Origin: Bacteroidales bacterium | GTDB taxonomy: Bacteria; Bacteroidota; Bacteroidia; Bacteroidales; JAADGE01 | Assembly: GCA_021108035.1 (NCBI GenBank) | Contig: JAIORQ010000016.1 | Location: 42,434-106,433 of the forward strand | Length of the DNA stretch: 64,000 bases | Direction: 5' to 3' | In this document: positions 28,831-37,700 of the stretch, in pieces | How positions within the stretch are numbered: position 1 is the stretch's first letter | Layout: each line of letters starts with the position of its first letter | Program-made: the position numbers and the translations under genes | Notes under the pieces: generated by a model | Told to the model about the DNA's origin: nothing | What the model saw: only the letters and a program-made list of their open reading frames with translations | Database searches by the model: none

Positions 28831-29766
28831 GTGAAACAAAAAAAAACAATACACAGAAAAGAATATATTGCAAGAGTTAATAAAGCTGTTGATTATATAG
28901 AACAAAATATTGAAAACTCTTTAAATCTTGAAGAAATATCAAAAGCAGCAAATTTTTCGAAATTTCATTTTCACAGGATTTTTTCTGTATTTATCGGAGA
29001 AACTATTAATAATTTTGTGAAAAGAAGACGTTTGGAGAAAGCGGCCTCATATATTCTTTCAGAATCTGAAATGACCGTAACGGAAATTGCTTTTAAATGC
29101 GGTTTTTCATCTTTATCATCTTTTTCAAGAGCATTTCAAGAGTGGTTCGGAATGAGCGCAACAGAACTTTCCGGTACCGGTTATGATAAATTCAGCAAGA
29201 ATCGTAAACTGTACAGCAAGAACGGTAAAATAAAATCTTCGTATGAGCCTTACCTTTGTGAAGAAGATTTTATTAACTCACAAAATACATTAAACACGGA
29301 AGTAAAAATTAAAGACATGCCCGAAATGTTTGTTGCTTATTGCAGACATACAGGACCGTTCAATCAAATTGAACAAGCTTATAACAAATTAATTACATGG
29401 GCAGGGCCCAGAGGACTTCTTCGTTTTCCTGAAACAAAAATGCTGACTGTTTTTCATGACGATCCTAATGTTACCGAAGAAGAAAAGTTAATGCAAAGTG
29501 CTTGCATAACTGTTGAACCGGGAACAAAAACAGAAGGAGAAATCGGAACTATGACAATTAAAGGCGGTAAATATGCCGTAACTCATTTTGAGATTCGAGA
29601 AGATGAATTTCAAGCAGCTTGGGATTTCGTTATGAAAGATTGGTTACCCGACAGCGGATATCAATGTGATGATAAATATCCCTATGAATTGTGTTATAAT
29701 AACGGCAATGAGCATCCTGAAAAAAAATTCATTTTAGATATTTGTATTCCTGTGAAACCTTTGTAA
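28831..29766 (+). CDS. AraC-family regulator with GyrI-like effector domain
   Basis: 311 residues from GTG 28831. Residues about 10-110 form the two helix-turn-helix AraC DNA-binding domain (ISKAANFSKFHFHRIFSVFIGE and VTEIAFKCGFSSLSSFSRAFQEWFG). Residues about 155-310 form a GyrI-like/AraC_E_bind domain (VAYCRHTGPFNQIEQAYNKL, and the closing DICIPVKP strand), which binds small hydrophobic cationic or drug-like ligands in SAV- and Rob-type regulators. Alone in its transcription unit. It may regulate efflux or stress genes elsewhere. Confidence 0.88.
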   Translation: MKQKKTIHRKEYIARVNKAVDYIEQNIENSLNLEEISKAANFSKFHFHRIFSVFIGETINNFVKRRRLEKAASYILSESEMTVTEIAFKCGFSSLSSFSRAFQEWFGMSATELSGTGYDKFSKNRKLYSKNGKIKSSYEPYLCEEDFINSQNTLNTEVKIKDMPEMFVAYCRHTGPFNQIEQAYNKLITWAGPRGLLRFPETKMLTVFHDDPNVTEEEKLMQSACITVEPGTKTEGEIGTMTIKGGKYAVTHFEIREDEFQAAWDFVMKDWLPDSGYQCDDKYPYELCYNNGNEHPEKKFILDICIPVKPL

Positions 29767-29767
29767 T

Positions 29768-29804
29768 ATAACTGTCTGACAGTTTAAAACTGTCAGACAG
29801 TTAT
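29768..29804. terminator. Perfect 18-bp palindrome between convergent genes
   Basis: Bases 29768-29785 pair perfectly with 29787-29804 around a single central A. The AraC gene ends 1 bp before it and dut ends 1 bp after it on the other strand. The arms contain ACTGTCTGACAGT, which is itself close to a palindrome. Position and symmetry fit a bidirectional terminator; flanking T-runs are short. Confidence 0.6.
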
Positions 29805-29805
29805 T

Positions 29806-30237
29806 CTATGCTCCGGTATGCCCGAAACCGCCGGTTCCTCTGTCGGTTTTGCTTAATATTTCAACCTCATCCCATTCAGCTTTTTCGTGTTTACTGATTA
29901 TCATTTGGCAAATGCGTTCCCCGTCATTCACAATGAAATCGTCATTAGATAAATTCACCAATATTACCCCTATTTCACCTCTGTAATCAGCATCAATTGT
30001 TCCGGGAGAATTAACAATACTGATCCCGCTTTTATATGCCAACCCGCTTCTTGGTCTTATTTGAGCCTCATAAGCTTTCGGCAATTCTATAAATAAGCCG
30101 GTTTTAATTAATGCACGTTCAAGCGGTTTAAGTATAACAGCTTCATCAATATTTGCTCTTAAATCCATTCCTGCGGAAAAAGCAGTTTCATATTCAGGCA
30201 GTTGATGTTTTGATTTATTGACAATTTTTATTTTCAT
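29806..30237 (-). CDS. dut: dUTP diphosphatase
   Basis: 143 residues, the normal length of trimeric dUTPase. It hydrolyses dUTP to dUMP and pyrophosphate, keeping uracil out of DNA and feeding thymidylate synthesis. All five motifs are visible in order: [18 protein letters not shown], the [16 protein letters not shown] uracil pocket with the catalytic Asp, ERICQMII, and the C-terminal [10 protein letters not shown] arm that closes over the active site. Single-gene unit on the minus strand, convergent with the AraC gene. Confidence 0.96.
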   Translation of the reverse strand: MKIKIVNKSKHQLPEYETAFSAGMDLRANIDEAVILKPLERALIKTGLFIELPKAYEAQIRPRSGLAYKSGISIVNSPGTIDADYRGEIGVILVNLSNDDFIVNDGERICQMIISKHEKAEWDEVEILSKTDRGTGGFGHTGA

Positions 30238-30404
30238 ATTTATTCTATTTTTAAGGTACTACTATGTATTTTAGTGGTGAAACTTGCTATATAATTTACT
30301 CAAATACTTCAATGAGTTAATGCTTCAATATTCAGAATAATAAAATACAACTAAATTACTGAAAGATAAGTTTTATTAAAAACAAAAAAATAATCAAATA
30401 ATTT

Positions 30405-30555
30405 AGCTTTAGTTTAGGTATTCTGTGATATTCGCACAAAATATAGCTTTTAAGCGGTACAAACCGCTAAAAAGAAAATCTTTCAAAACTACCTTTTAGC
30501 GGTTGAAACCGCTTAAAGGTTAGTATGAAAATCGCAGAATACCTAAACCATAGCC
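30405..30555. repeat. Nested inverted-repeat element with two internal hairpins
   Basis: An imperfect terminal inverted repeat of about 28 bp (core GTTTAGGTATTCTG at about 30412-30425 and its complement at about 30535-30548) encloses two hairpins. The first is AGCGGT/ACCGCT at 30453-30458 and 30463-30468. The second is an almost perfect 13-bp stem at about 30492-30519, also built on AGCGGTT/AACCGCT. It looks like a small mobile palindromic element or a cloverleaf RNA. The rest of the 30238-30811 gap, apart from the short tandem repeat at 30625, shows no genes. Confidence 0.55.
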
Positions 30556-30624
30556 ATAATTTATCATATTGCGTTGTATTACAGCATTAAAGCATTTAAT
30601 CATTGAAGCATTATTTAATCCGTT

Positions 30625-30668
30625 TCAATCTGCACTCAATCTGCACTCAATCTTCACTCAATCTTCAA
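30625..30668. repeat. Short tandem repeat, 11-bp unit
   Basis: Four consecutive copies of an 11-base unit (TCTGCACTCAA and variants TCTTCACTCAA) lie about 150 bp before the MFS gene. Function unknown; likely slippage-generated. Confidence 0.5.
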
Positions 30669-30811
30669 ATAAAATGTTATAACAAAATTATACTGTTCAA
30701 ATCTAATTTCATGTTTCCGATTTCAAAATTCAAATATCAAAAAAAAATTTCATAAATCAGAATGAAATTACGTTATTTGTTCATTCTTAAAAAAATTCAT
30801 AAAAAATTTTA

Positions 30812-32284
30812 ATGATGACACAAAAAATTCAACAGACACTTAGAGATTCAAAAAAAGCAAGATGGATTGCTTTAGTAATATTATCTTTTACAATGTTTGC
30901 AGGTTATCTTTTTAACGAGATAGCATCTCCTATGAAACCGATGATTGAAAGGATATATGGCTGGGACGGTTCAGATTTCGGAATATTTTTTAGTGCATAC
31001 GGCTTTTTCAATGTATTCTTTTTTATGTTGTTAATTGTTGGTGTATTATTAGATAGATTGGGAGTTCGTTTTAGTACAATTTCATCTGCGATAATAATGA
31101 TAATTGGTGCATCAATAAAATATTATGCTTTTAAAACAGATTTTAACGGAGCTGAATGGTTTGGTTATGATGCTCAACTACTTATGGCTTCATTTGGTTT
31201 TGCATTGTTTGGAGTCGGTATTGAATATGCCGGTATTACTGTATCAAAATCAGTAGCAAAATGGTTTAAAGGTAAAGAAATGGCTCTTGCAATGGGTATG
31301 CAAGTAGCAATTGCTCGTTTGGGTTCGTTCGTACCATTGGCATTCGGAGCATATTTAGCGGAATCTTTCGGAATACCAAGAACTATTTTATTTGGTGTTC
31401 TTCTTCTTGGTATTGGTTTTCTCGGATTCTTATATTATAATATTTCAGACAAAAAGTTGGATAAGCAAATTAAAGCAGAATCAAACGGTGATGATGAGGA
31501 CAAATTCAAAATCAGCGACTTGAAAGTTATAATAAATAACAAAGGATTTTGGTTAATTGCCATTCTTTGTGTAATATTTTATTCTGCTGTTTTCCCGTTC
31601 TATAAATACGGACCTGATTTAATGTTAAATAAATATGGTGTTTCTGACAAATGGATCGGAATTATTCCCAGTCTTGTTCCTTTTGGTACTATTTTCTTGA
31701 CACCTTTTTTCGGGGGTATTTATGACAAAAAAGGAAAAGGTGCAAGTATTATGATTATTGGTGCATTAATTTTGGTTGTTGTTCATGTGATTTATTACGT
31801 GCCCGGAATTACAAGTATTTATATAGCTTTTATAAATGCAATACTTCTCGGTATAGGATTTTCTTTAGTCCCGTCAGCAATGTGGCCTTCAGTACCAAAA
31901 ATTATTCCTGAAAAGCAATTAGGTTCTGCATTTGCATTTATTTTCTGGATACAAAACTTCGGTTTATGGGGCATCCCTCTTTTAATCGGAAATGTTCTTG
32001 AAAAAACAAATCCGGGTGTCTCAGATAATATTAAAGCTGTAATGGATAATTTGGATGCTCAAAATCTTACGGATGCAGTTAAGGCTGAAAAATTACAAGA
32101 GCTTAAACATGCCGGAGAATTTCCGATATATAATTATGAAAAAACTTGGTTAATATTTGTCGCGCTTACTATACTTGCAGTATTTGTTGCATTATTATTA
32201 AAACGCGAAGATAAAAGAAAAGGATACGGTTTGGAATTACCGAATATTGCCGAAAAAGCAGCTGCTGTTGACGATTCGGAATAA
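30812..32284 (+). CDS. MFS transporter
   Basis: 490 residues with about twelve membrane helices. The loop 2-3 segment DRLGVRF is the MFS signature, and the equivalent in the second half is GIYDKKGKGAS. The layout, including a charged central loop (about 215-235) and a long C-terminal segment before the last helix, resembles bacterial relatives of MFSD1/oxalate-formate-type carriers. The substrate cannot be assigned. Ends in a charged cytoplasmic tail. ATG at 30812 is followed directly by a second ATG, so the exact start is ambiguous by one codon. Confidence 0.82.
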   Translation: MMTQKIQQTLRDSKKARWIALVILSFTMFAGYLFNEIASPMKPMIERIYGWDGSDFGIFFSAYGFFNVFFFMLLIVGVLLDRLGVRFSTISSAIIMIIGASIKYYAFKTDFNGAEWFGYDAQLLMASFGFALFGVGIEYAGITVSKSVAKWFKGKEMALAMGMQVAIARLGSFVPLAFGAYLAESFGIPRTILFGVLLLGIGFLGFLYYNISDKKLDKQIKAESNGDDEDKFKISDLKVIINNKGFWLIAILCVIFYSAVFPFYKYGPDLMLNKYGVSDKWIGIIPSLVPFGTIFLTPFFGGIYDKKGKGASIMIIGALILVVVHVIYYVPGITSIYIAFINAILLGIGFSLVPSAMWPSVPKIIPEKQLGSAFAFIFWIQNFGLWGIPLLIGNVLEKTNPGVSDNIKAVMDNLDAQNLTDAVKAEKLQELKHAGEFPIYNYEKTWLIFVALTILAVFVALLLKREDKRKGYGLELPNIAEKAAAVDDSE

Positions 32285-32294
32285 ATAATTAAGT

Positions 32295-32339
32295 TTAATT
32301 GACTGTATATAAATATCAAAATTACAAACAGTCAATTAA
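32295..32339 (+). terminator. Hairpin after the MFS gene
   Basis: TTAATTGACTGT at 32295-32306 pairs perfectly with 32328-32339, with a 21-base AT-rich loop. It separates the MFS gene from the tRNA-Val gene. A T-run is lacking. Confidence 0.4.
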
Positions 32340-32341
32340 AA

Positions 32342-32416
32342 GAGCCTTTAGCTCAGTTGGTTTAGAGCGCTTGCTTGACAGGCAAGAGGTCGGCGGTTCA
32401 AATCCGCCAAGGCTCA
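32342..32416 (+). tRNA. tRNA-Val (GAC anticodon)
   Basis: 75 nt that fold into a full cloverleaf. The acceptor GAGCCTT pairs with AAGGCTC (32409-32415), the D-arm is GCTC/GAGC, the anticodon stem CTTGC/GCAAG holds loop TTGACAG (anticodon GAC, valine), and the T-arm is GGCGG/CCGCC with TTCAAAT. The CCA end is not encoded. It is followed by a terminator hairpin and by a decayed copy 160 bp downstream. Confidence 0.95.
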
Positions 32417-32429
32417 CAAAGAAAATGAA

Positions 32430-32459
32430 AGACTTGCATTAATTTGCAGGTCTTTTTTA
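32430..32459 (+). terminator. Intrinsic terminator of tRNA-Val
   Basis: AGACTTGCA pairs with TGCAGGTCT (with a G-T pair) and is followed by TTTTT. A diverged copy of the same hairpin follows the second tRNA-like locus. Confidence 0.65.
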
Positions 32460-32501
32460 TTCCGGTTCTTAAATTATTTTGAAAGATTAATGGTTTAAAT
32501 A

Positions 32502-32577
32502 TAGCCTTTTGCTCAGTTGGTTCAGAGCATCCCGAAAGCATGCGGGAAGGTCGGCGGTTCAAATCCGCCAAGGCTCA
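32502..32577 (+). pseudogene. tRNA-Val pseudogene with replaced anticodon arm
   Basis: A tandem copy of the preceding tRNA. D-arm, variable loop, T-arm and 3' acceptor strand are almost identical, but base 1 is T instead of G so the first acceptor pair is lost. The anticodon arm has been replaced by TCCCG-(8 nt)-CGGGA: the loop has 8 bases instead of 7 and lacks U33, so no valid anticodon can be read. The new arm matches a hairpin found at 61774-61791. Unlikely to work in translation. Confidence 0.75.
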
Positions 32578-32589
32578 CATTAAAAATGA

Positions 32590-32619
32590 AGACTTACATT
32601 GGTTTGTGGGTCTTTTTTA
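32590..32619 (+). terminator. Second copy of the tRNA terminator
   Basis: AGACTTACA pairs with TGTGGGTCT, then TTTTT. Relative to the first copy, changes on both arms keep the stem pairable. Confidence 0.6.
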
Positions 32620-32954
32620 TTTTTCATTTGCATACAATTTGCATACATTTTAATTGAAATTATTATGCCAAGAATATAATATCCTTTCTGTTAAATCTTT
32701 AAAAAAAAGAGATAAAGACATTCTGTTCAGAAAAGTTTTATAAACATTAAAATCCCTTTCAATAAAAAAAAAGGGGGGCTTAATAAAAAAGTTCATCATA
32801 TTTTTTTGCTTAATAAGTAAAAATAGTATTCCCTTTCGGATATGGTTTGTCTATTGTTTAATTTCAAATCAGCTTTTAGTGAGTTCCTTTATTGACAATT
32901 TTATTATTTAATTTTAGCCAAACAGTATTACACTAACAATCATTAATTTAACAA
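32620..32954. other. Gene-free region beside the tRNA
   Basis: AT-rich, with GCATACA repeated, an A-run followed by GGGGGG near 32775, and GCTTAATAA twice. No ORF with coding character and no obvious attachment-site duplication of the tRNA 3' end is seen. Confidence 0.4.
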
Positions 32955-33000
32955 AAAGTTTGGCTAAAAAGTTTGGCTAAGTTTATCTAAGTTTGGCTAA
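32955..33000. repeat. TTTGGCTAA direct repeats at the 3' end of the AlbA/Schlafen-type gene
   Basis: Three copies of AGTTTGGCTAA plus one variant (AGTTTATCTAA) in 46 bp, the last containing the stop codon of the minus-strand gene; a further TTTAGCCAAAC lies upstream near 32916. They may be binding sites for a winged-helix protein or a recombination boundary. Confidence 0.5.
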
Positions 33001-34670
33001 ATTAATTCCCATTTAGCTATTCTATTACTGCCTTTGTTTATAATTCTTCCTTCTTTTTTTGATAATGAATATAGTAGATTTTTTATTTTATTCAATTTCT
33101 GTTTATCGTTTAATATATCCGGAAGTTTATCATAAATTAACTCATAAATATCACTTTTAGAGGCTTTTTTAAACTTTGTCAAATATTCAATAATCATATC
33201 TTTAAAGTACTTATCATCAAAACCTCTTGTTTTAATGTAGTCAGCTTTTATGTTTGTTTTCTCAGCAATTTTTGCTGTTACATAATAATTTGGTTTCCGC
33301 CCTTCAATTAAACCCTCCTTTCGCAAATTGTTTGCTTCTTGTTGCGGTATGGGTAATTTCTTTTGAACTCTGTCAAGTAATATTACGGAGGGTAAGGATA
33401 AATCGCTCCTATTCATAAGTAAAAGTGAATAGTTCTCATCAATGGCATGTCCGTATATTTCTAAAATAACTTTGTTATCCTTTGAATTGGAATAATCCGG
33501 CAAAGGGAAGAAACGTTTTCGTTGTTCAATATACATTGTATGTATGCCGTATCCGACTGTATCAATCATATTCAGATTAACCATTGCTTTTGTGAGCCAT
33601 GTATTACGATATTTTTCAGGTGTTTTCTCTCCTAATACATATTCTTCCGGACTACCATCGAAAAAACTTCCGGCATTTGTAAAAATGAGTTTATCTATTT
33701 TCTCAATAACTAATACACGAGAATTAGCACTATAATCTTGATGTGCAATTGCATTGTGTAATGCTTCAAGAATAACCCTTGTATCATACTTATTAACTTC
33801 GGTTGCAAGTAATTCATCAGTCGGAAAGAATTTATACTTTACATTTCTGATTTGCTTTAACAGATTAGTTGTGTTGATAAGCAAAGGCGGTGCAAAATGT
33901 TCATATGCTTTTTCTTCTGTTTCTAACTTCCAACTAATTTCAGCAACAGCAGGTAATATGTAATGAATACTTTCAGGTTTGCCGAGTAGTAAAATTGCAG
34001 TATTTGTAATTTTACCGTCAATCGTAATTCGGGCTTTATCAAGAAAAGTAATTGTATCCCAGTTATCAATTTCGGAATAAAACTGTTGATTACGTGATTT
34101 CTCTTTAAATTTTTGCAGAGCAAGTTGAACTGCATTTTCATCTAAATTATTTACTGTTGCATGTTCAATTATTTTTGCCGACCAATCTTCAAGCGAGTTG
34201 TATATCGTTCTCACATATTCCGGATAATTTCTTAAATCTGTTTTTTGACTGTTTATACGTATAAACGGTTTCTTTTGAAAATTAACGGGTTGAGATACTG
34301 CCGCAGGCATACGAAATATGACAATTTGTTTTGATTGATATTCAAATTCAAAAATCTCAAAATTAATTTTAGGATATATTCCTACACGCAACCAAAGTTC
34401 ATAATCTTGATTACCGATTTTAAACTGTGAGGGTTTAAAATTTGTTCCTACAATATTTTGTGTTTCATCTTCAATACCGAGAATCAAATAGCCAAAATCA
34501 TTATTTGAAATTGTTGCTCCGTTTGATAAAGCTGAAATATATTCGCCTATACCTTTGGGGGTAACACTTGCCCTTTTTTCTGCAACATTGGTTTTAAATT
34601 CTAACCAAGTTTGCTCACCTTCTGTTTGCAGTAGTTTTTCGAGGAGCTTATGTAGGTTTTCTGTTGTCAT
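32997..34670 (-). CDS. AlbA_2/Schlafen-type ATP-binding protein with winged helix
   Basis: 557 residues. The N-terminal AlbA_2 (Schlafen-like) domain is marked by TWLEFK (about 21-26) and the ISALSNG and GYLILGIED segments. A middle histidine-kinase-like ATPase domain of the HATPase_c_4 type (about 300-400) is marked by ILEALHNAIAHQDYS, which supplies the ATP-binding Asn. C-terminal residues (about 415-557) look like winged-helix modules. The family is often annotated as transcriptional regulator or RNA-binding protein and is common in defence islands, but its action is not established. It lies 67 bp downstream of the nuclease-STAND gene in the same direction. Confidence 0.8.
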   Translation of the reverse strand: MTTENLHKLLEKLLQTEGEQTWLEFKTNVAEKRASVTPKGIGEYISALSNGATISNNDFGYLILGIEDETQNIVGTNFKPSQFKIGNQDYELWLRVGIYPKINFEIFEFEYQSKQIVIFRMPAAVSQPVNFQKKPFIRINSQKTDLRNYPEYVRTIYNSLEDWSAKIIEHATVNNLDENAVQLALQKFKEKSRNQQFYSEIDNWDTITFLDKARITIDGKITNTAILLLGKPESIHYILPAVAEISWKLETEEKAYEHFAPPLLINTTNLLKQIRNVKYKFFPTDELLATEVNKYDTRVILEALHNAIAHQDYSANSRVLVIEKIDKLIFTNAGSFFDGSPEEYVLGEKTPEKYRNTWLTKAMVNLNMIDTVGYGIHTMYIEQRKRFFPLPDYSNSKDNKVILEIYGHAIDENYSLLLMNRSDLSLPSVILLDRVQKKLPIPQQEANNLRKEGLIEGRKPNYYVTAKIAEKTNIKADYIKTRGFDDKYFKDMIIEYLTKFKKASKSDIYELIYDKLPDILNDKQKLNKIKNLLYSLSKKEGRIINKGSNRIAKWELI

Positions 34671-34737
34671 TATATTTTGCTTTGAATTCTGTTGTGTTAT
34701 TTTCTGTGTTGAAATTGCTCATGTTTTGGTTGCTTTT

Positions 34738-37700
34738 TTAATATTGATTGGTATTTGTTATATTAAACATAGATAGTTCCGTAAAAATCGAAAAACTATG
34801 AAATAATGTTTCAATATCAATTTCAATTTGATAATCACTAATAAGTTTAGGTATATTTCCCGGAAAATATGATAAACTATAAAATGAATTGATGCTTTTA
34901 ACTTTTCCTAAAATAGCATTGTATAATATTAGATATATATTTTCATTAATAGATTTATTATCAAACATTTTATAAACCTCTAAATCAGCTAATGCAGAAT
35001 ACCAACCATCTGAAAAGTCTGCAATTTCATGGCATTTTAAGCCCTTTTTTAGAATAAATTCTTTATCCTTTACATTTAATATTCCATGATTATAATGTGA
35101 TTCACTACTATTATTTACTGTCTCTTTATTATCGCTTGGACTAAACTCAATAATATCAATATTTTCATTCCTTATTTTTTCTATAAATGGATGAAATTTA
35201 GAAATACGAACACTATATTTTATGAAATTTAAAATGTTTTTCAAATCAGGAAATCTGTTTGAACTAACAACATTCTGTATTTCCTTGAATTCAATCTGTT
35301 TATTATGGCGATGGTATTTTAAAATCTCATTTAAAGCGTAATTGAAAATATTATCCGGAAATGAATTTATATACTCATTTGGTAAATCAAACCAAGAAAT
35401 CCTCAAATCCTCAATGTTGAAATTTTCAACTATAAATGAAATTATTTTAGGAGAATGTTGAATTATGTAATCTGCCAATAATTCACGATAACCTTTTTCA
35501 GAAACTTCTTGAATTGAGTTTATAAGTATGCAAGAGTCTAATTTATTTACAAATCCCTTTTGTTCAAACACTCTCAATGCAGAGTCAATGTTAGATAAAG
35601 AGTAGTCTTTTCTTTGATAATATTTTGTCCAAAACAATGATATATTTGAAATGTCGATTTTCCTATTTTCATGTAAAGATAAACGAATGAAATTTAATAT
35701 TTCATCCCTTAAATCAAAGCTGCCTAACTTATTATTTTTAAGTATAAAATCATTTAATGATAAATTACAATAATCATTTATGTTTGCCACGTTCCCAAAT
35801 GCAAAAATATTACGTTTTGCGTCTTTAAAAGACCAGTTAGTGTATAAACTTTTTATATTATGCTTATAAAGAAAAGTATCTAAAATTGAGTTTGCTTCTT
35901 CTCCTTTTGAATGAACATGTTTTTCAATAGATTTGTATATATCAGTATATTTACCATGATTTTTTTTGTGAATAAAAACATTTTCAAAAATGTAAGATAG
36001 TGTTTCTTTTAACTCATACTCACTTTTGTTTTTTAATAATTCTTCAATTTGTTTATCAGAAAGTTGTTTATTATGTTTTTGAAAATAAGTCCTTTCTTCT
36101 TCAATTTCTTTGTTTAGCTCATTATAAAAAAAACGTGTGTCGAAATAATCATCACTTGTTATGTTATAAAGTAAATCAGGATTATTTGTTTGAACATAAT
36201 ACAGCATAGCAAATAAATACTTTGAACTTGTTATATCTTCATCGCTGTAACTATTAAATAATAATACTTTTACATAAGTGTAAAGAAATGAATTTAATGT
36301 TGATACATGGTCTCTGCTGACAATGTTGATTATTAGTGATAAATCATAGTAATTCAGAAGTTCTAAATCATTTGCTGAAAGGTTAATTAATTCTTCTCTT
36401 ATTTGAAAGTAAAAATCTCTTAATGCTTCAAAATCAATTGTATCTTTCATTAAGTCTTTGAAAACTTCAATTGAAGAAAATTTTCTGACTATATTCTTTT
36501 TCATTTCTATCGTTAGGTCAAAATAACTAAATCGTGATAGAAATCGTTTTTCTTGATTTATTATTGAATTATGAATAAATTCATTAATTATTTGTTGCCT
36601 ATTTGAATAGTTTAGCTTTTGATTTAGTAAATAAGTAGTAAAACTATCATGAAAAAAAGAAATTCTGTTCAATCTAATCTCGAATAAATACGGATGCTCA
36701 TTTATAAATTCATTTACTATGGTTGCTAATTCATCATCTAATAATAAGTGAATTTCAGATTTCATGAAAAAAGAGCGAGAACATAAAAATAAAGATAACG
36801 ATTGTTTTCCTTTTTCATTTTTTATTATTTCTTCATAATAACTATCAACTGAATCAAGTTTATTTAGTTTTGGTATGCTATTATTCTTCTTGTAATGTTC
36901 CGCTACATATTTTACCAAAATCGGGTATCCTCCTGTTATTGAAAATATTTCAGTTCCAATACTGTAATCTGAAATATGATATAATTTATTTAAGACTTCT
37001 TGTGTTTGATTATTGTTCCAGTTTCCGAGTTGATGCTTTTTCCATAATAATTTCTTATGTAAAGGGCGACTTAAAATAATTGTCTTACAACTTTCTTTTA
37101 ACTTATCAATGAAATAAATATATTTTTCTAATTCACTACGGTTATAATTTTCAACATGGTCAAGACCATCTATTATAACAGTTCTTTGCTCTTTTTTTAT
37201 TTCCTGTATTATTGTTTCCTCATTTCTGTGTAATAAATCTTTAAAAAGTTTTTTTGAAAAATCTGAAATAAAATTTTTGTACTTTAATCGTTCCGTTTTG
37301 TTTCCTTCTTGGCTAGAAACAAAAAAACGATATAACAAATTGTTAGGGTATTTATCTTCTAATAAACAGACTAAATGACTTTTGCCGACACCAGGTTTTC
37401 CTTCAATAAGCAATATATTTTCAATCATTAAAAATTCTCTACTAATTTTAACGGTTGGTTCAATTAATTGTGTTTTAAAAACATCAATAGTTGGTAAATT
37501 CTTTCGTTCTATAATCCATTTACGATTATCTAAATAGTCGTTAAAAAAATGTTCTATTATTGATTTTCTGAATGGGTTTGCTTTATAAATTTCTTCAATG
37601 TTATTGTCAATTTCCGTTCGACTTAATGAGACTAAATATACTCCGGATAATTGTAAGGCTGGAAACCCAAGTATTTCGCAATTCGGATTTATGGCAATTT

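Noticed and set aside
32502..32577. Second functional tRNA (Ala or Cys reading of GCA/AGC)
   Set aside because: Eight-base anticodon loop, no U33 and a broken first acceptor pair.
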